DNA of 64,000 bases from Alteromonas sp. MMG017 (GCF_018100795.1 NZ_JAGJDY010000002.1:186001-250000), one strand, 5' to 3'; numbered from the stretch's first letter, positions 37,510 to 48,892 are shown. Notes: generated from the letters alone by a model not told the origin. Translations and numbers: made by a program.

Positions 37510-40065
37510 CTATTTTACTGGTAGTTTTGCTCGCCAATCTCTGACATTAAGGGGCTTGTCTAAAAAGTACCCTTGAAAAACATGGCAACCACGCTTTATT
37601 GCGTCGTTAAATTGCGTGGTATTTTCTATTCCTTCTGCCACTGTTCTTAACTCGAAGATTTTTGCGATATCGAAAATACTGTTTAGCAGCGGGCTTTGCG
37701 CCCCATTCTCGTCTTCTTCATCGATAAAGTCCCTATCAAGTTTCACTTCTTTTATACAAAGGTCGCGAAGGTAACTTAGATTTAAATTCCCACTACCAAA
37801 ATGATCTATGGAGAATGATACCCCTTTATCGGCTAGCTCTTTCATTGAACTACGCACCAAAGCAAAAGCTCCAATAAGTGCGGCTTCTCTAAGTTCAATG
37901 GTAAGGCTCCCTTTAGGAATATTCCAATGGGCGATCACGGCTAGCATTTTTTCGCTAAAGTCGGCTCTAGCCATATGTTTGGCACTTATATTAATTGAAA
38001 GTCGTGTTCTCAAACCGCTTTTATTACATTCGTATAATAGCTTTCCACATTCATTTATTACCCATTGGCCAATTTCAACAATGGCATCACTCTCTTCGGC
38101 AATAGGAATAAACTCAGCGGGGGTAATTAAGCCTAATTGGGGGTGCTGCCAACGAACCAATGCTTCAGCACACACCATACTGCCATCACTTTCATATTGG
38201 GGTTGTAACTCTATGAAGAGCTCATGATTACTGACTGCAGCACCAAGAGACTGGCGTATGAAATTGTATCTGTCATAACCCACACTAGAAGCACTATGAA
38301 AAACCACTGGGGCATTCACTTGGTCTGCGCTGAGTTGGTTATACCCTTCCCCAAGCATATGCCTGACTTTCGTTACGCTTGCCTCCATACCTTTGAGTTG
38401 GCAAATGGTTACCACGGCATAAATTTTATGAGGGCTGTTGTGCAAGGTAATGTCGCTACACACTTCATCGGTAAATTGCTGGCGAACTGCATCTATAGCG
38501 TTTCGTGCGGCTATGTCTTCTTCGGTGATGATGTCTTCGTATAACAGATAGAAGCTGTTTTCGGCGCCTCTGAAAACAGCGAAAGGTTTAGAAAATGTGC
38601 GAGTAAGCCTAGAGGCAAGAATACGCATCACATAGTCGGCGGTAGGCTGGCCAAACGCCTGCTTATACTGACCTATATTATCGATAGCTATTTGCGCGCT
38701 ATAAATATCTGCGTAGGTTACCGCCGCTTTTCGAATAGCACATTTCAAGCCTTTTTCGAACAATTTAGCGTTTGGCAATTGAGTGATATTGTCATAGTAA
38801 GCGGCTTGATAAACTTGGTCAGCTAATTGTTTTCGAACACTCATATTTCGAAATACCACCACTATTCGCTTTTGCATATCAAAATGAAAAGAAGATAATG
38901 AAATATCAACGGGTATCAGGCCACCATTTTTATGGCTAACAAAGTGATTTTCTAGGGACGCTTTAGCGGTTTTCCTACCCCCTTCCATAAACTTTATCAG
39001 ATATTCTTTGGTATTTTGTGATTCAACTTTGGGCACCAAAATACAGATATCTTGCCCTATGAGTTCATCAGCATCGTAACCTAACACGTGCTCAACCGTA
39101 TTGTTGGCTGTGATCACAGTGCCATCTTTATCAATGGTCACAAGCGCATCAGAGATACTGTCTAAAATTGTAGAAAGGTATTCCGTGTAGTTGTGTTGTG
39201 TATCGGATAGACGTTTATGTTCCGTTATATCCTGCACAGAACCATAAATCCTATACACCTTATCTTGATGGGAGCTGGTTACCTCTGACTGAGGTGTGCC
39301 CGTCATTTTCAGCCAGCGCCGATAACCTTCTGCATTGATGTACTCTACTTCTAACGCAAAAGTAGACAGTGACTTTATAGCTGCTTTCATTGCTTTGGCA
39401 ATTTTTTCGCGGCTCACTTGGGGGAAATTGGCTAACGCTCGTTCTACCGGAATATCTCTTCCCGGCGTAACACCAAATAATAAGTAGGTTTCTCTCGTCC
39501 ACGAGACAAGGCCTGCATGTAAATCTAATTCCCAGCCACCAACATGAGAGATTCGCCCAATTTCATTAAGCAACTGAATTTTTTCGGCGAGTTTGTCGGT
39601 AAAAGGATGTTGAATAAGTTTATATTGAAGACTGAGTTCTATTTGCTGGCGGGCTATACTGGCATAGTGCTTTTGATGGCTCGTTAATTGATGACAACGC
39701 AGCACAATCAGAACGGCCCCAATTATATTGCCTTGAAAATCTTTTATTCCACCTACAATCACATTTTGGCTGCTACAAATAGTTAGCGCCTCTGGCCATT
39801 CAAAATCGCTGCCTGGTAATGTGGCACTCATTTCTGTCATCGATAACAGAAGCTGAGCATGCTTGGGCATGACCAGTGTTTGTTTTTCAGAATCGGCATT
39901 ACTGTCATCGCAGCACAGTATATCCACGCAAGTGGCAGTAGGAGATAACGAAACAAGCAAGACAGCGGTAGCTTCTGTATTTACCCTGGCTTCACTCAAC
40001 CGCGAGGTAACCTCTGGCAAGCTACTATCTTGTAAAGAGCCCAACAATCCGTCGTGAAGCTGCAT
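37510..40065 (-). CDS. PAS-GGDEF-EAL protein with both output domains degenerate
   Basis: 851-residue signalling protein, cytosolic (no membrane helix seen). Layout: GAF-like N-terminus (~1-150), PAS/PAC (~165-285), second PAS (~290-410, ALVTIDKDGTVITANNTVEHVLGY), a GGDEF-like domain (~425-590), and an EAL domain (~605-850). The GGDEF signature position reads RGAENSFY, so no cyclase activity is expected. In the EAL domain the EAL triplet is present (EALVRW, ~634) but the metal-binding DDFG reads DHFG (~754-757) and ELTES reads ELREA, so hydrolysis of c-di-GMP is doubtful. It may be a c-di-GMP sensor or adaptor. Confidence 0.9.
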   Translation of the reverse strand: MQLHDGLLGSLQDSSLPEVTSRLSEARVNTEATAVLLVSLSPTATCVDILCCDDSNADSEKQTLVMPKHAQLLLSMTEMSATLPGSDFEWPEALTICSSQNVIVGGIKDFQGNIIGAVLIVLRCHQLTSHQKHYASIARQQIELSLQYKLIQHPFTDKLAEKIQLLNEIGRISHVGGWELDLHAGLVSWTRETYLLFGVTPGRDIPVERALANFPQVSREKIAKAMKAAIKSLSTFALEVEYINAEGYRRWLKMTGTPQSEVTSSHQDKVYRIYGSVQDITEHKRLSDTQHNYTEYLSTILDSISDALVTIDKDGTVITANNTVEHVLGYDADELIGQDICILVPKVESQNTKEYLIKFMEGGRKTAKASLENHFVSHKNGGLIPVDISLSSFHFDMQKRIVVVFRNMSVRKQLADQVYQAAYYDNITQLPNAKLFEKGLKCAIRKAAVTYADIYSAQIAIDNIGQYKQAFGQPTADYVMRILASRLTRTFSKPFAVFRGAENSFYLLYEDIITEEDIAARNAIDAVRQQFTDEVCSDITLHNSPHKIYAVVTICQLKGMEASVTKVRHMLGEGYNQLSADQVNAPVVFHSASSVGYDRYNFIRQSLGAAVSNHELFIELQPQYESDGSMVCAEALVRWQHPQLGLITPAEFIPIAEESDAIVEIGQWVINECGKLLYECNKSGLRTRLSINISAKHMARADFSEKMLAVIAHWNIPKGSLTIELREAALIGAFALVRSSMKELADKGVSFSIDHFGSGNLNLSYLRDLCIKEVKLDRDFIDEEDENGAQSPLLNSIFDIAKIFELRTVAEGIENTTQFNDAIKRGCHVFQGYFLDKPLNVRDWRAKLPVK

Positions 40066-40320
40066 TTAGGTGAACTCCAATCCATCTCAAGATGGTTATA
40101 GTGCGATCATTTGTCGTTAATTATTTGCTTATCAACTTCACTGCTCAATCAAAAAACATGATCATTATTTAGTCAACAATAGAGAATTTTTACTCATTTT
40201 TCCAGCACATTTACACTAACAAGTGGGCAATTATTTAGTATATAAAGAGGATTTATGAGCAAACATAAATGATATGTATATATGCAGCTAGAGGCATGGA
40301 GGTAAGGAGGTAAGGAAATA

Positions 40321-40347
40321 ACAGCGCACGAACTACATGCGCTGTGA
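40321..40347 (-). terminator. Possible terminator after cytochrome c'
   Basis: Stem ACAGCGCA / TGCGCTGT with loop CGAACTACA, just past the cytochrome c' stop on the minus strand. The T tract is weak. The rest of the 40066-40360 gap is AT-rich, with a GGAGGTAA duplicate near 40297. Confidence 0.55.
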
Positions 40348-40360
40348 AGAACTAAAACAG

Positions 40361-40861
40361 TTAGTCTTTTTTGTAGTCGTCATGACAAGACTTACAGCTT
40401 GCTCCCACTTTGCCAATCGCGCCGCGGTAAGCACTTTCATCGCCGGCTTTCACTGCAGCTTGTAAACCCATTGACGCTTCTTTTAACGCGGCAATTTTAG
40501 ATTCCACATCGGAGAAGTTTTCCCAGACTGCGTCTTTCGCGCCTGTGTCTACATCAAACTTACGGGTATCAACAGATAAGTAATCACTCATCATATCAGC
40601 AAGTTGCTCTAGTCGTACCCCATTGGTCATCATCACAGACTCATCAAAAGGTAGCGCTCCTTTTGCCATGCCGCCCAACGGCCCCATGTTGCTGCGTACC
40701 AATTGGAAAATCGCTTGACGGTATTGAGTCGCCGCTTTTGCATGCTTTTCTGACGAGGCTTCTGATGTTTCCGTCGCCGCAATTGCTCCACCAGCTAAAC
40801 ACGTTGCTAAAGCTGCGGTAGCTAATGTGGTCTTGATTGTCTTTCCTAGAATATTTTTCAT
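40361..40861 (-). CDS. Cytochrome c' (class II c-type cytochrome)
   Basis: Periplasmic four-helix c-type cytochrome of ~166 residues. A Sec signal peptide (TLATAALATCLAGGAIAA) is followed by the mature domain, and the heme-binding CKSCH lies at the C-terminus as required for class II. Cytochromes c' bind NO or CO and may protect against nitrosative stress. The ATG at 40861 is chosen; another ATG four codons upstream is possible and neither has a clear Shine-Dalgarno. It stands alone. Confidence 0.9.
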   Translation of the reverse strand: MKNILGKTIKTTLATAALATCLAGGAIAATETSEASSEKHAKAATQYRQAIFQLVRSNMGPLGGMAKGALPFDESVMMTNGVRLEQLADMMSDYLSVDTRKFDVDTGAKDAVWENFSDVESKIAALKEASMGLQAAVKAGDESAYRGAIGKVGASCKSCHDDYKKD

Positions 40862-40972
40862 AGTTATCGCCATGCCTGTTCGATTGTGTTGGTCTGTTTT
40901 CTATCCTGACGAATACCCACCTTTTGCGCAAGGTTTTAACCTGTAAATTTTGTGTTTTTTCTTTATTTTAGG

Positions 40973-41000
40973 CAAAAAAAAGCCCTCATATGAGGGCTTT
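40973..41000 (-). terminator. Terminator after dnaJ
   Basis: Perfect stem AAAGCCCTCAT / ATGAGGGCTTT with T run on the minus strand, 17 bases past the dnaJ stop. Confidence 0.92.
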
Positions 41001-41016
41001 ATAATTTTAATACGAT

Positions 41017-42153
41017 TTAGTTAGTTAAATCATCGAAAAACTTTTTCACACCGTCAAAAAAGCCTTGTGCTTTCGGACTGTGTTTACTTGATGCTTTGCC
41101 CATCGATTCTTCTAGCTCTTGTAGCAATTCCTTTTGACGTGATGACAAGCTAACCGGTGTTTCCACCACAACTTTACACATCAAATCGCCAACTGCGCCA
41201 CTTCGAACCGATTTAACGCCTTTACCACGTAAACGGAACATACGTCCTGTTTGGGTTTCAGGGCTAATTTTAAGTTTCACTTTGCCATCGAGTGTAGGCA
41301 CTTCTAGCTCGCCGCCTAGGGCTGCTGTGGTGAAACTTAATGGTACTTCACAGTACAAGTTGTTGCCGTCACGCTGGAAGATTTTATGATCACGAACATG
41401 TACTTGAACATACAAGTCACCTGCCGGTGCACCATTCTCTCCTGCTTCGCCTTCGCCAGATAAACGAATACGATCGCCGGTATCAACACCTGATGGAATC
41501 TTAACATTAAGGGTTTTGGTTTTTTCTTTACGACCATGGCCATGACAGCTGTTACATGGATCTTCAATAATCTTGCCTTTACCTGAACAGGTTGGGCAAG
41601 TTTGTTGAACCGCAAAGAAGCCTTGGCGCATTTGCACCTGACCATTTCCATGACAGGTTGGGCACGTTTTAGGCGAAGAGCCTTTCTTCGCACCAGAACC
41701 GTCACACACTTCACATTCAACCAATGTAGGCACGCGAATATCTACGCTTTTGCCACGTACCGCTTCTTCAAGCGATAACTCTAGGTTGTAGCGAAGGTCT
41801 GAGCCTTGACGAGCACGTGATTGACGACCGCCGCGAGCACCGCCGCCACCGAAAATATCACCAAATACATCGCCGAAGATATCACCGAAGTCGCCACCAC
41901 CACCAAAGCCAGCGCCACCGCGATTAGGATCTACACCAGCGTGGCCATACTGATCGTAAGCGGCACGCTTTTGCGCATCGTTTAATACTTCGTAGGCTTC
42001 CTGGATTTCCTTGAATTTAACTTCAAGGGCTTTGTCGCCCTGTGTGCGGTCTGGGTGATATTTCATCGCTAGCTTTTTATACGCTTTTTTAATTTCGCGT
42101 TCGCCAGCGCCTTTATCTACCCCAAGCACTTCGTAGTAGTCACGTTTCGACAT
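41017..42153 (-). CDS. dnaJ: Chaperone DnaJ (Hsp40)
   Basis: Co-chaperone that stimulates DnaK ATPase and delivers substrates. 378 residues: J domain with HPD in YHPDRT (residue ~33), a Gly/Phe-rich linker, the zinc-binding region with four CxxCxGxG repeats ([32 protein letters not shown]; residues ~145-205), and C-terminal beta-sandwich domains. Third gene of the grpE-dnaK-dnaJ order, 180 bases after dnaK. Confidence 0.98.
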   Translation of the reverse strand: MSKRDYYEVLGVDKGAGEREIKKAYKKLAMKYHPDRTQGDKALEVKFKEIQEAYEVLNDAQKRAAYDQYGHAGVDPNRGGAGFGGGGDFGDIFGDVFGDIFGGGGARGGRQSRARQGSDLRYNLELSLEEAVRGKSVDIRVPTLVECEVCDGSGAKKGSSPKTCPTCHGNGQVQMRQGFFAVQQTCPTCSGKGKIIEDPCNSCHGHGRKEKTKTLNVKIPSGVDTGDRIRLSGEGEAGENGAPAGDLYVQVHVRDHKIFQRDGNNLYCEVPLSFTTAALGGELEVPTLDGKVKLKISPETQTGRMFRLRGKGVKSVRSGAVGDLMCKVVVETPVSLSSRQKELLQELEESMGKASSKHSPKAQGFFDGVKKFFDDLTN

Positions 42154-42333
42154 AGTGTTTACTTATCCTACCTATTATTATCACAAGCACGTTGTTTAAA
42201 CACATTATCGCCCTTGTGAAACTACATTTGTTTATCGCGTTTTATTACACGACAAAGGCGCAACAAGTGAACCTGGTGCGCCTTAACTGCTAAAGTCAGC
42301 TCAACTTACGTTGAGCTTATCGCAACAGCTTAC

Positions 42334-44268
42334 TTACTTTTTATCTTCGTCTTTGACTTCTTCAAACTCAGCGTCAACAACGTCTTCATCAGCTTGGCCA
42401 GATGCTTGTTGCTCAGCACCTTCAGCGCCAGCTTCTCCAGCCGCACCTGCTTGTTGTGCTTGAGCCGCTTCCATCAACTTGCTAGACGCTTGAATAAGTT
42501 CTTGCGTTTTCGCTTCGATGTCTGCTTTATCTTCGCCTTTAACCGCAGTTTCTAGCGCGCTAACCGCTTCTTCGATTGGCGCTTTATCTTCTGCACTTAG
42601 TGCATCGCCAACTTCTTCAAGTTGCTTACGAGTAGCGTGGATCATGCCGTCAGCTTGGTTACGTGTTTGAATAAGTTCTTCAAACTTCGCATCAGCTTCT
42701 TTGTTCGCTTCTGCGTCAGCAACCATCTTCTCGACTTCTTCATCGCTTAAGCCTGAAGACGCTTTGATTGTGATCTTCTGCTCTTTACCTGTGTCTTTAT
42801 CTTTCGCAGACACGTGTAAGATACCATCCGCATCTAAGTCGAAGGTTACTTCGATTTGAGGGGTACCACGAGAAGCAGGACGAATACCTTCAAGGTTGAA
42901 CTGACCTAGTGATTTGTTACCGCTAGATTGCTTACGCTCACCCTGTAGTACGTGTACTGTTACCGCAGACTGGTTATCTTCAGCAGTAGAGAAAGTTTGC
43001 GACTTCTTCGTTGGAATAGTCGTGTTCTTCTCGATAAGTGCTGTCATCACGCCGCCCATGGTTTCGATACCAAGAGACAGTGGTGTTACATCAAGAAGTA
43101 GTACGTCTTTAACGTCACCAGAAAGTACACCACCTTGAATTGCTGCACCTACTGCTACTGCTTCATCAGGGTTAACGTCTTTACGTGGTTCTTTACCGAA
43201 GAATTCAGTAACAAGCTTCTGAACTAAAGGCATACGTGTTTGACCACCTACCAAGATGATATCTTGGATATCGCCTACTGATAGGTCAGAGTCTGACAAT
43301 GCTTGCTTAAGCGGGTTAAGGGTATTCTTAACAAGCTCTTCAACCAAAGACTCAAGTTTTGCACGCGTTAGTTTAATCGCTAAGTGCTTAGGACCTGAAC
43401 CGTCTGCTGTGATGTACGGCAAGTTAACTTCAGTTTGCTGTGAAGAAGAAAGCTCAATTTTCGCTTTCTCACCGGCTTCTTTAAGACGCTGCATTGCAAG
43501 CGGATCTTTACGTAAGTCGATGCCTTGATCTTTCTTAAATTCGTCAACAAGGTAGTTAATTACACGGTTATCGAAATCTTCACCACCAAGGTGAGTATCA
43601 CCATTAGTTGCTAGTACTTCAAACGTGTGCTCGCCGTCTACTTCATCAATTTCGATGATAGAGATATCGAACGTACCACCACCAAGGTCGTATACCGCAA
43701 CAACGTTATCGCCTTGCTTTTTGTCCATACCGTACGCTAACGCAGCCGCAGTTGGCTCGTTAATGATACGTTTAACTTCAAGACCAGCAATACGACCCGC
43801 ATCTTTCGTTGCTTGACGTTGTGAATCGTTAAAGTAAGCAGGAACAGTAATTACTGCGCCAGTCACTTCTTCGCCAAGATAATCTTCAGCGGTTTTCTTC
43901 ATTTTCTTAAGTACTTCAGCAGAAACTTGAGGAGGCGCCATTTTCTCGCCTTTCGCTTCTACCCATGCATCACCGTTGTCTGCACCTACAATTTTGTAAG
44001 GCATGATGTCGATGTCGCGTTGTACTTCTTTATCTTGAAAACGACGACCAATTAAGCGTTTAATCGCGAAAAGCGTGTTTTCAGGATTTGTTACCGCTTG
44101 GCGCTTAGCAGATTGACCTACTAAAGTTTCGCCGTCGTTTGTGTAAGCAATGATTGATGGCGTTGTACGATCGCCTTCCGCGTTTTCAAGTACGCGAGGT
44201 TTGTCGCCGTCTAGCACTGCGACACATGAATTCGTTGTACCTAAATCGATACCAATGATTCTACCCAT
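42334..44268 (-). CDS. dnaK: Chaperone DnaK (Hsp70)
   Basis: ATP-driven chaperone of 644 residues. [13 protein letters not shown] at the N-terminus, the ATPase motif [15 protein letters not shown], the linker [16 protein letters not shown], the substrate-binding domain, and a C-terminal helical lid. The acidic end EEVKDEDKK deviates slightly from the EEVKDK of E. coli. Sigma-32-like elements precede it, allowing separate transcription from grpE. Confidence 0.99.
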   Translation of the reverse strand: MGRIIGIDLGTTNSCVAVLDGDKPRVLENAEGDRTTPSIIAYTNDGETLVGQSAKRQAVTNPENTLFAIKRLIGRRFQDKEVQRDIDIMPYKIVGADNGDAWVEAKGEKMAPPQVSAEVLKKMKKTAEDYLGEEVTGAVITVPAYFNDSQRQATKDAGRIAGLEVKRIINEPTAAALAYGMDKKQGDNVVAVYDLGGGTFDISIIEIDEVDGEHTFEVLATNGDTHLGGEDFDNRVINYLVDEFKKDQGIDLRKDPLAMQRLKEAGEKAKIELSSSQQTEVNLPYITADGSGPKHLAIKLTRAKLESLVEELVKNTLNPLKQALSDSDLSVGDIQDIILVGGQTRMPLVQKLVTEFFGKEPRKDVNPDEAVAVGAAIQGGVLSGDVKDVLLLDVTPLSLGIETMGGVMTALIEKNTTIPTKKSQTFSTAEDNQSAVTVHVLQGERKQSSGNKSLGQFNLEGIRPASRGTPQIEVTFDLDADGILHVSAKDKDTGKEQKITIKASSGLSDEEVEKMVADAEANKEADAKFEELIQTRNQADGMIHATRKQLEEVGDALSAEDKAPIEEAVSALETAVKGEDKADIEAKTQELIQASSKLMEAAQAQQAGAAGEAGAEGAEQQASGQADEDVVDAEFEEVKDEDKK

Positions 44269-44302
44269 TACGTGTCTCCAAAAATTTATTTAATCTACAA
44301 TT

Positions 44303-44331
44303 TTAGTGGGGTTATTCCACACTATTTTCAA
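44303..44331 (-). promoter_or_regulatory. Sigma-32-like promoter of dnaK
   Basis: On the minus strand TTGAAAA, 13 bases, CCCCACTAA. The -35 has the TTGAAA core and the -10 the CCCC start but not the full consensus, so it is a moderate match. It lies about 40 bases before the dnaK start. Confidence 0.5.
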
Positions 44332-44385
44332 TAGTTGTCAGTAAAAAAACTGACATTTTTGTGTAATTTAAGCCGCAATACGTAT

Positions 44386-45006
44386 TTACGCTTGCGTATC
44401 TACACCACCGCTAGGCGCTCTGGAAACCATAACCATGGCTGGGCGCAACAAACGGCCATTAATTTGATACCCTTTTTGCATAACCGCCATCACCGTATTT
44501 GGTGCGTGGTCTGCACTTTCTTGCATAGACATAGCTTGGTGCAAGTCAGGGTTAAAGGTTTCACCCTGCGGATCAATAAGGCTCAATCCAAATTTCTCAA
44601 TAGTGCTTAAGAAACTTTTATGCGTCATTTCCACACCTTCAAGCAACGGCTTAACCGCTTCGTTTTCGCCGTCGGTCAATTCGATAGCGCGCTCAAGGTT
44701 ATCAACGACAGGAAGAAGCTCGCCTGCAAAACGCTCTAATGCGAATTTACGTGCCTTTTCAACTTCCATTTCAGCGCGGCGACGGGCGTTTTCCATATCA
44801 GCACGAGCACGTAGTACGCTATCTTGCTGCTCTTTAATGGTTGCCTGTGCTTCTGAAAGTGCTGTTTCTAGCTCATAGATGCGCTGCGTGGCATCTGATT
44901 CAGATTCGGGTGAAGTTTGCTCTTCTTGTATAACTTCAGCATCTTGTACGGTTTCGTCTACGCCAGAAACTTCTTGCTCTGCCTGCACGTCGCGGTTATC
45001 GCTCAT
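44386..45006 (-). CDS. grpE: Nucleotide exchange factor GrpE
   Basis: Releases ADP from DnaK. 206 residues: an acidic N-terminus, a long coiled coil (residues ~50-95, [31 protein letters not shown] in blocks), and the C-terminal beta domain ([46 protein letters not shown] in blocks). The ATG at 45006 has GGAGG five bases upstream; a TTG four codons earlier overlaps that site and is rejected. Confidence 0.97.
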   Translation of the reverse strand: MSDNRDVQAEQEVSGVDETVQDAEVIQEEQTSPESESDATQRIYELETALSEAQATIKEQQDSVLRARADMENARRRAEMEVEKARKFALERFAGELLPVVDNLERAIELTDGENEAVKPLLEGVEMTHKSFLSTIEKFGLSLIDPQGETFNPDLHQAMSMQESADHAPNTVMAVMQKGYQINGRLLRPAMVMVSRAPSGGVDTQA

Positions 45007-45090
45007 GCTTTCCTCCAAACGTTAATGTCTATACTGCATAAACCCATGAATGACTCGTACTCAATCATGGACAATGTCTGCGTTGGGATT

Positions 45091-45121
45091 AATTATGGGG
45101 CTGCTTTAACCGCCTTCAAGG
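45091..45121 (-). promoter_or_regulatory. Sigma-32 promoter of grpE
   Basis: On the minus strand CCTTGAA, 14 bases, CCCCATAAT, very close to the sigma-32 consensus. It drives grpE and probably reads into dnaK. Confidence 0.85.
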
Positions 45122-45245
45122 GTAACCACACTATTTTTATGGTTTGTTTTTAAGTTTTTTTAAATAGATCAATAAATGCGAGCTACACACCCACTCATTG
45201 TAAAAAACATGTTAACTTTGACAGGTATTGTATTAGGGAATTTTG

Positions 45246-48200
45246 ATGCTCAGTATTTGGACCGTAGGTACGGTAGTTGCCCTTTATTTGCTCGCATTAT
45301 TTGCCATTGCCTTCTGGGGCGATAAACGGCTACGTGATAATCAACAACACCCCATTTTATATAGCTTGGGATTGGGAGTTCACTGCACATCTTGGGCGTT
45401 CTTTGGCACGACATCGCAAGCTGCTGAATATGGCTGGGCTATTATACCTACCTATATGGGTATTATTCTTACCATGGCATTCGCTTTTCCTGTGGTACTG
45501 CATATAAGCCGGTTATGCCAGCAACACAACATAAGCTCATTGGCCGATTTAATTGGCCTCAAATATCAGCATTCACACCTTATTGCCGCGTTAATCACCT
45601 TACTGTGCTTTGTTGGTGTTATTCCTTATATTGCTCTGCAGTTAGACGCCATCACAAAAAGCATTAACCTCATTACGCCTGATACCCAGCATTCAACGCA
45701 AAACGTGAGTTTATATGTAGCGGGGCTAATGGCTATTTTTGCCATTGTATTTGGTACTCGCACGCTTAACCTTACCGACAAACACCCGGGTTTACTGCTT
45801 AGTATTGCGTTCGAATCCCTCATTAAACTTATTGCGCTTTGGGTAGTAGGCGTATTTGTTTGCTTTTATTTGTTTGATGGCGTGCTTGATTTAGTCACGC
45901 AAGCCGCTAGCAACGACGCTGCGCGCGGTGTTATTTATGCCGACAGGGCTCCATGGGTATATTTATCCCATGTGCTTTTAGGTGTGTGCTCTATGTTTGT
46001 ATTACCGCGCCAATTTCACATGAACTTCGTTGAATTAAACGGCGAAGGAGAGCTTCGCACTGCTCGTTGGTTATTTCCCTTGTATTTATTGGGTATGACG
46101 GTTTTTCTTATTCCCCTAGCATTGGCGGGTAAAGTCTTACTGCCACAAAGCGTCAATTCCGATGCGTATGTATTGGCTCTTCCTTTGTATGCAGAAAATA
46201 TGTCTGTTTCTATCATCGCGTTTATTGGGGGCTTATCGGCGACCACCAGCATGGTAATTGTGGCAACGCTTGCCCTTGGTATCATGATAGCCAACAACCT
46301 AGTGACTCCGTTGTGGTTAAAGCTGCGTTTGCGCGCCGAACCCAATCACACCATGCAGCCTAGTAAAATTTTAACTATTCGCCGTCTTACCGTATTGGTG
46401 GTGTTGTCCGTGGCACTTTGGTATCACTTAAATGTTAGCCAATCGGCGCCATTAGTAAAAAGCGGTATTATTGCGATTGCCTTATTAGGCCAGTGCTTAC
46501 CTGTGCTTATGTTCGGTATATATTGGCAACGAAGCACCAAATCTGCCGCCGTCTGCGCGCTGCTAGCCGGCTTTAGTTTTTGGGTGGTGTACTTGTTATA
46601 CCCCAGTATCATGTCGAGCTATTATTTTAATAGTCCACCTTCCGATGCCGAGCTAGGAATGGGATTCGCTTATTCGTTGTTAGCGAACTGCGTTACCTTC
46701 ATTGTGGTTTCTTATATTACGTTCAAGCGCCCGCTTCATGGCATTGAACAGAAATCGCCTACATCTCCTGCTTTTGCCATTCGCATTAACGATTTAACGG
46801 CGTTAACCCAGCGTGTACTCGAACCCAGTGTTCATCAAGCGCTAGTGAATCAATTATCTGTGAATATCTCGGATGCCAATGCAAATTCTGGGTACGCAAA
46901 CCATACCCTACTGCAGCGCACAGAAAAATTGCTCAGCGCTCAAGTAGGCACCCCAAGTGCGCGCATATTGCTAGGCGCTATTACTGAAACTAAAAACGAG
47001 ACCTTGCCTGAACTGGTAGATTGGGTGGAAGAAGCCTCACAATCTTTTCAGTTTAACCATGAAGTACTGCAATCGTCGGTACAAAATATTGAACAAGGCA
47101 TTAGCGTATTAGATGAAAAACTGCAGTTACTAGCGTGGAATGAGCGCTATATTGAAATGTTCAATTACCCACGGGCTTTCCTTAAAACCGGTATGTCGAT
47201 TGAAAGTATTCTTGCTTACAACGCTAAGCGAGGGCTATTCGGTAACGCTGTTATCAGTAACGAAGAAATCAATAAACGTATTGTTTATATGAAAGAAGGC
47301 AGCCGGTACAAGTATGTTCGGAAGCAGCCCGATGGAAAAGTGATTGAGCTAAATGGCTCACCCTTACCTGGTGGCGGATATGTAACAACCTACAGTGATA
47401 TAACAGAATACATTGCTATTCAGGAAGCCCTTGAACGGGCTAAATCCGACTTAGAACACCGCGTAGCTGCTCGCACTGAAGAGCTACAACACGCCAAATT
47501 GGAAGCCGACAGGGCAAACGAAAGTAAATCGAAGTTTTTAGCTGCGGCGGGGCACGATCTTATGCAGCCATTTAATGCCGCCACTTTATTTGCCGCTATG
47601 CTGGCCCAAAAAACCAAAGGCGGCGAACTGGCCACGCTTTCAGAAGGGGTAGTAAGCTCGCTAAATAGCGCAGAAAACCTACTAACCATGTTACTCGATA
47701 TGACCAAGTTAGAGTCGGGTAAGCTTATGCCGCAAACATGCAACTTTGCATTGGATGACATGTTAGCGCCATTGGTGCAAGAATTTAGAGTCATAGCGGC
47801 GTCTAAAGGCTTAACCTTGTGTTATGTACCCACTAAACTCGTTATTCATTCTGACAAAAACTTGTTACGACGTATCGTGCAAAACTTGTTATCGAATGCA
47901 ATCCGCTACACCACAACTGGCAAGGTGTTAGTTGGTGTAAGGCGCAAGTATTCACAATCAGGCCCCAAGCAGCACTTAGAACCAGCCTCACCACTAATTG
48001 ATATTTGTGTGTACGACACAGGGGCTGGTATTCCCAACCACCAGCAAAGTGAAATTTTTAACGAGTTCCACCAATTAGATGAAAAACAAAACGCTCAAGG
48101 TTTGGGGTTAGGGTTAACCATTGTAGAGCGTATAGGGAGATTACTACATCACCCTATTTCGTTGGTATCTACCGTCAACAAGGGCAGCAAGTTTAGTGTG

Positions 48201-48731
48201 TCAGTGCCTTGCGTTGAAACTTCAGCTAAAAGTGGAAACTTACCAGTGAAAAGTTCAAGCGTGGCGCATGCCGTAACGGCAGAGACTCAAGCAAACAAAG
48301 CCCCTGTCGACATAAGCCCTAGCGCAGCGACACCAGGTTTACTGCCTAGCAAGCCGTTCTTAGCCGGCAGGCGAATACTACTGATAGAAAATGATGCACA
48401 AATAGCCCAAGCCATGAACGTATTGCTTTCAGATTGGGGCGCAATAGTATTCGTTACTACGAATATCACTGAATCAATACACGCGTGCCCTACTCCACCA
48501 GATTTGCTGCTTGTCGACTATCATTTAGATGCTGGTGAAACCGGAACACAAGCTGTTTCTCAACTTCAAGGTAAGTGGGGACACAAAGTATCAGGGGTTT
48601 TAATTACGGCGAATCGAAGTGAGGGTATCAGAGAGGCTGCCAGCGACTTAGGGCTTTATTATTTACCCAAGCCTGTTAAACCATTAGCCCTTAAGCGCTT
48701 ACTTAAAAACGAATTGAAACTTGATGATTAG
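45246..48731 (+). CDS. crbS: CrbS-type sensor: SLC5 symporter fused to hybrid histidine kinase
   Basis: 1161-residue membrane sensor. An N-terminal SLC5/SSSF-like domain of about 13 helices covers residues 1-510. A linker corresponding to the STAC region (~520-600) precedes PAS (~605-720), a coiled coil, HisKA with the H-box AAAGHDLMQPFNAA (phospho-His ~769), HATPase (NLLSNAIRYT; GLGLGLTIVERI) and a C-terminal receiver with Asp in LLLVDYHLD (~1091). This is the CrbS architecture that controls acetyl-CoA synthetase in Vibrio and relatives. ATG at 45246 with AGGGA six bases upstream. Confidence 0.9.
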   Translation: MLSIWTVGTVVALYLLALFAIAFWGDKRLRDNQQHPILYSLGLGVHCTSWAFFGTTSQAAEYGWAIIPTYMGIILTMAFAFPVVLHISRLCQQHNISSLADLIGLKYQHSHLIAALITLLCFVGVIPYIALQLDAITKSINLITPDTQHSTQNVSLYVAGLMAIFAIVFGTRTLNLTDKHPGLLLSIAFESLIKLIALWVVGVFVCFYLFDGVLDLVTQAASNDAARGVIYADRAPWVYLSHVLLGVCSMFVLPRQFHMNFVELNGEGELRTARWLFPLYLLGMTVFLIPLALAGKVLLPQSVNSDAYVLALPLYAENMSVSIIAFIGGLSATTSMVIVATLALGIMIANNLVTPLWLKLRLRAEPNHTMQPSKILTIRRLTVLVVLSVALWYHLNVSQSAPLVKSGIIAIALLGQCLPVLMFGIYWQRSTKSAAVCALLAGFSFWVVYLLYPSIMSSYYFNSPPSDAELGMGFAYSLLANCVTFIVVSYITFKRPLHGIEQKSPTSPAFAIRINDLTALTQRVLEPSVHQALVNQLSVNISDANANSGYANHTLLQRTEKLLSAQVGTPSARILLGAITETKNETLPELVDWVEEASQSFQFNHEVLQSSVQNIEQGISVLDEKLQLLAWNERYIEMFNYPRAFLKTGMSIESILAYNAKRGLFGNAVISNEEINKRIVYMKEGSRYKYVRKQPDGKVIELNGSPLPGGGYVTTYSDITEYIAIQEALERAKSDLEHRVAARTEELQHAKLEADRANESKSKFLAAAGHDLMQPFNAATLFAAMLAQKTKGGELATLSEGVVSSLNSAENLLTMLLDMTKLESGKLMPQTCNFALDDMLAPLVQEFRVIAASKGLTLCYVPTKLVIHSDKNLLRRIVQNLLSNAIRYTTTGKVLVGVRRKYSQSGPKQHLEPASPLIDICVYDTGAGIPNHQQSEIFNEFHQLDEKQNAQGLGLGLTIVERIGRLLHHPISLVSTVNKGSKFSVSVPCVETSAKSGNLPVKSSSVAHAVTAETQANKAPVDISPSAATPGLLPSKPFLAGRRILLIENDAQIAQAMNVLLSDWGAIVFVTTNITESIHACPTPPDLLLVDYHLDAGETGTQAVSQLQGKWGHKVSGVLITANRSEGIREAASDLGLYYLPKPVKPLALKRLLKNELKLDD

Positions 48732-48892
48732 CTTATTAATTACTCTAGGTTTTAGGTTAATTGCCGAACTAGAAAAATCAGTGGTCAAATCTCATTAATA
48801 GGCTTGGCATATAAATGAATGATTTTATTTATGGGCTGGTTTAATTAACGGCCTTGTTTGATTAATAAGAAGTTTTAATCAGTAGCTTAAAC

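Noticed and set aside
44330-44366. Hairpin TGTCAG/CTGACA between grpE and dnaK as a grpE terminator
   Set aside because: Short stem without a convincing T tract in the right place; grpE probably reads through into dnaK.
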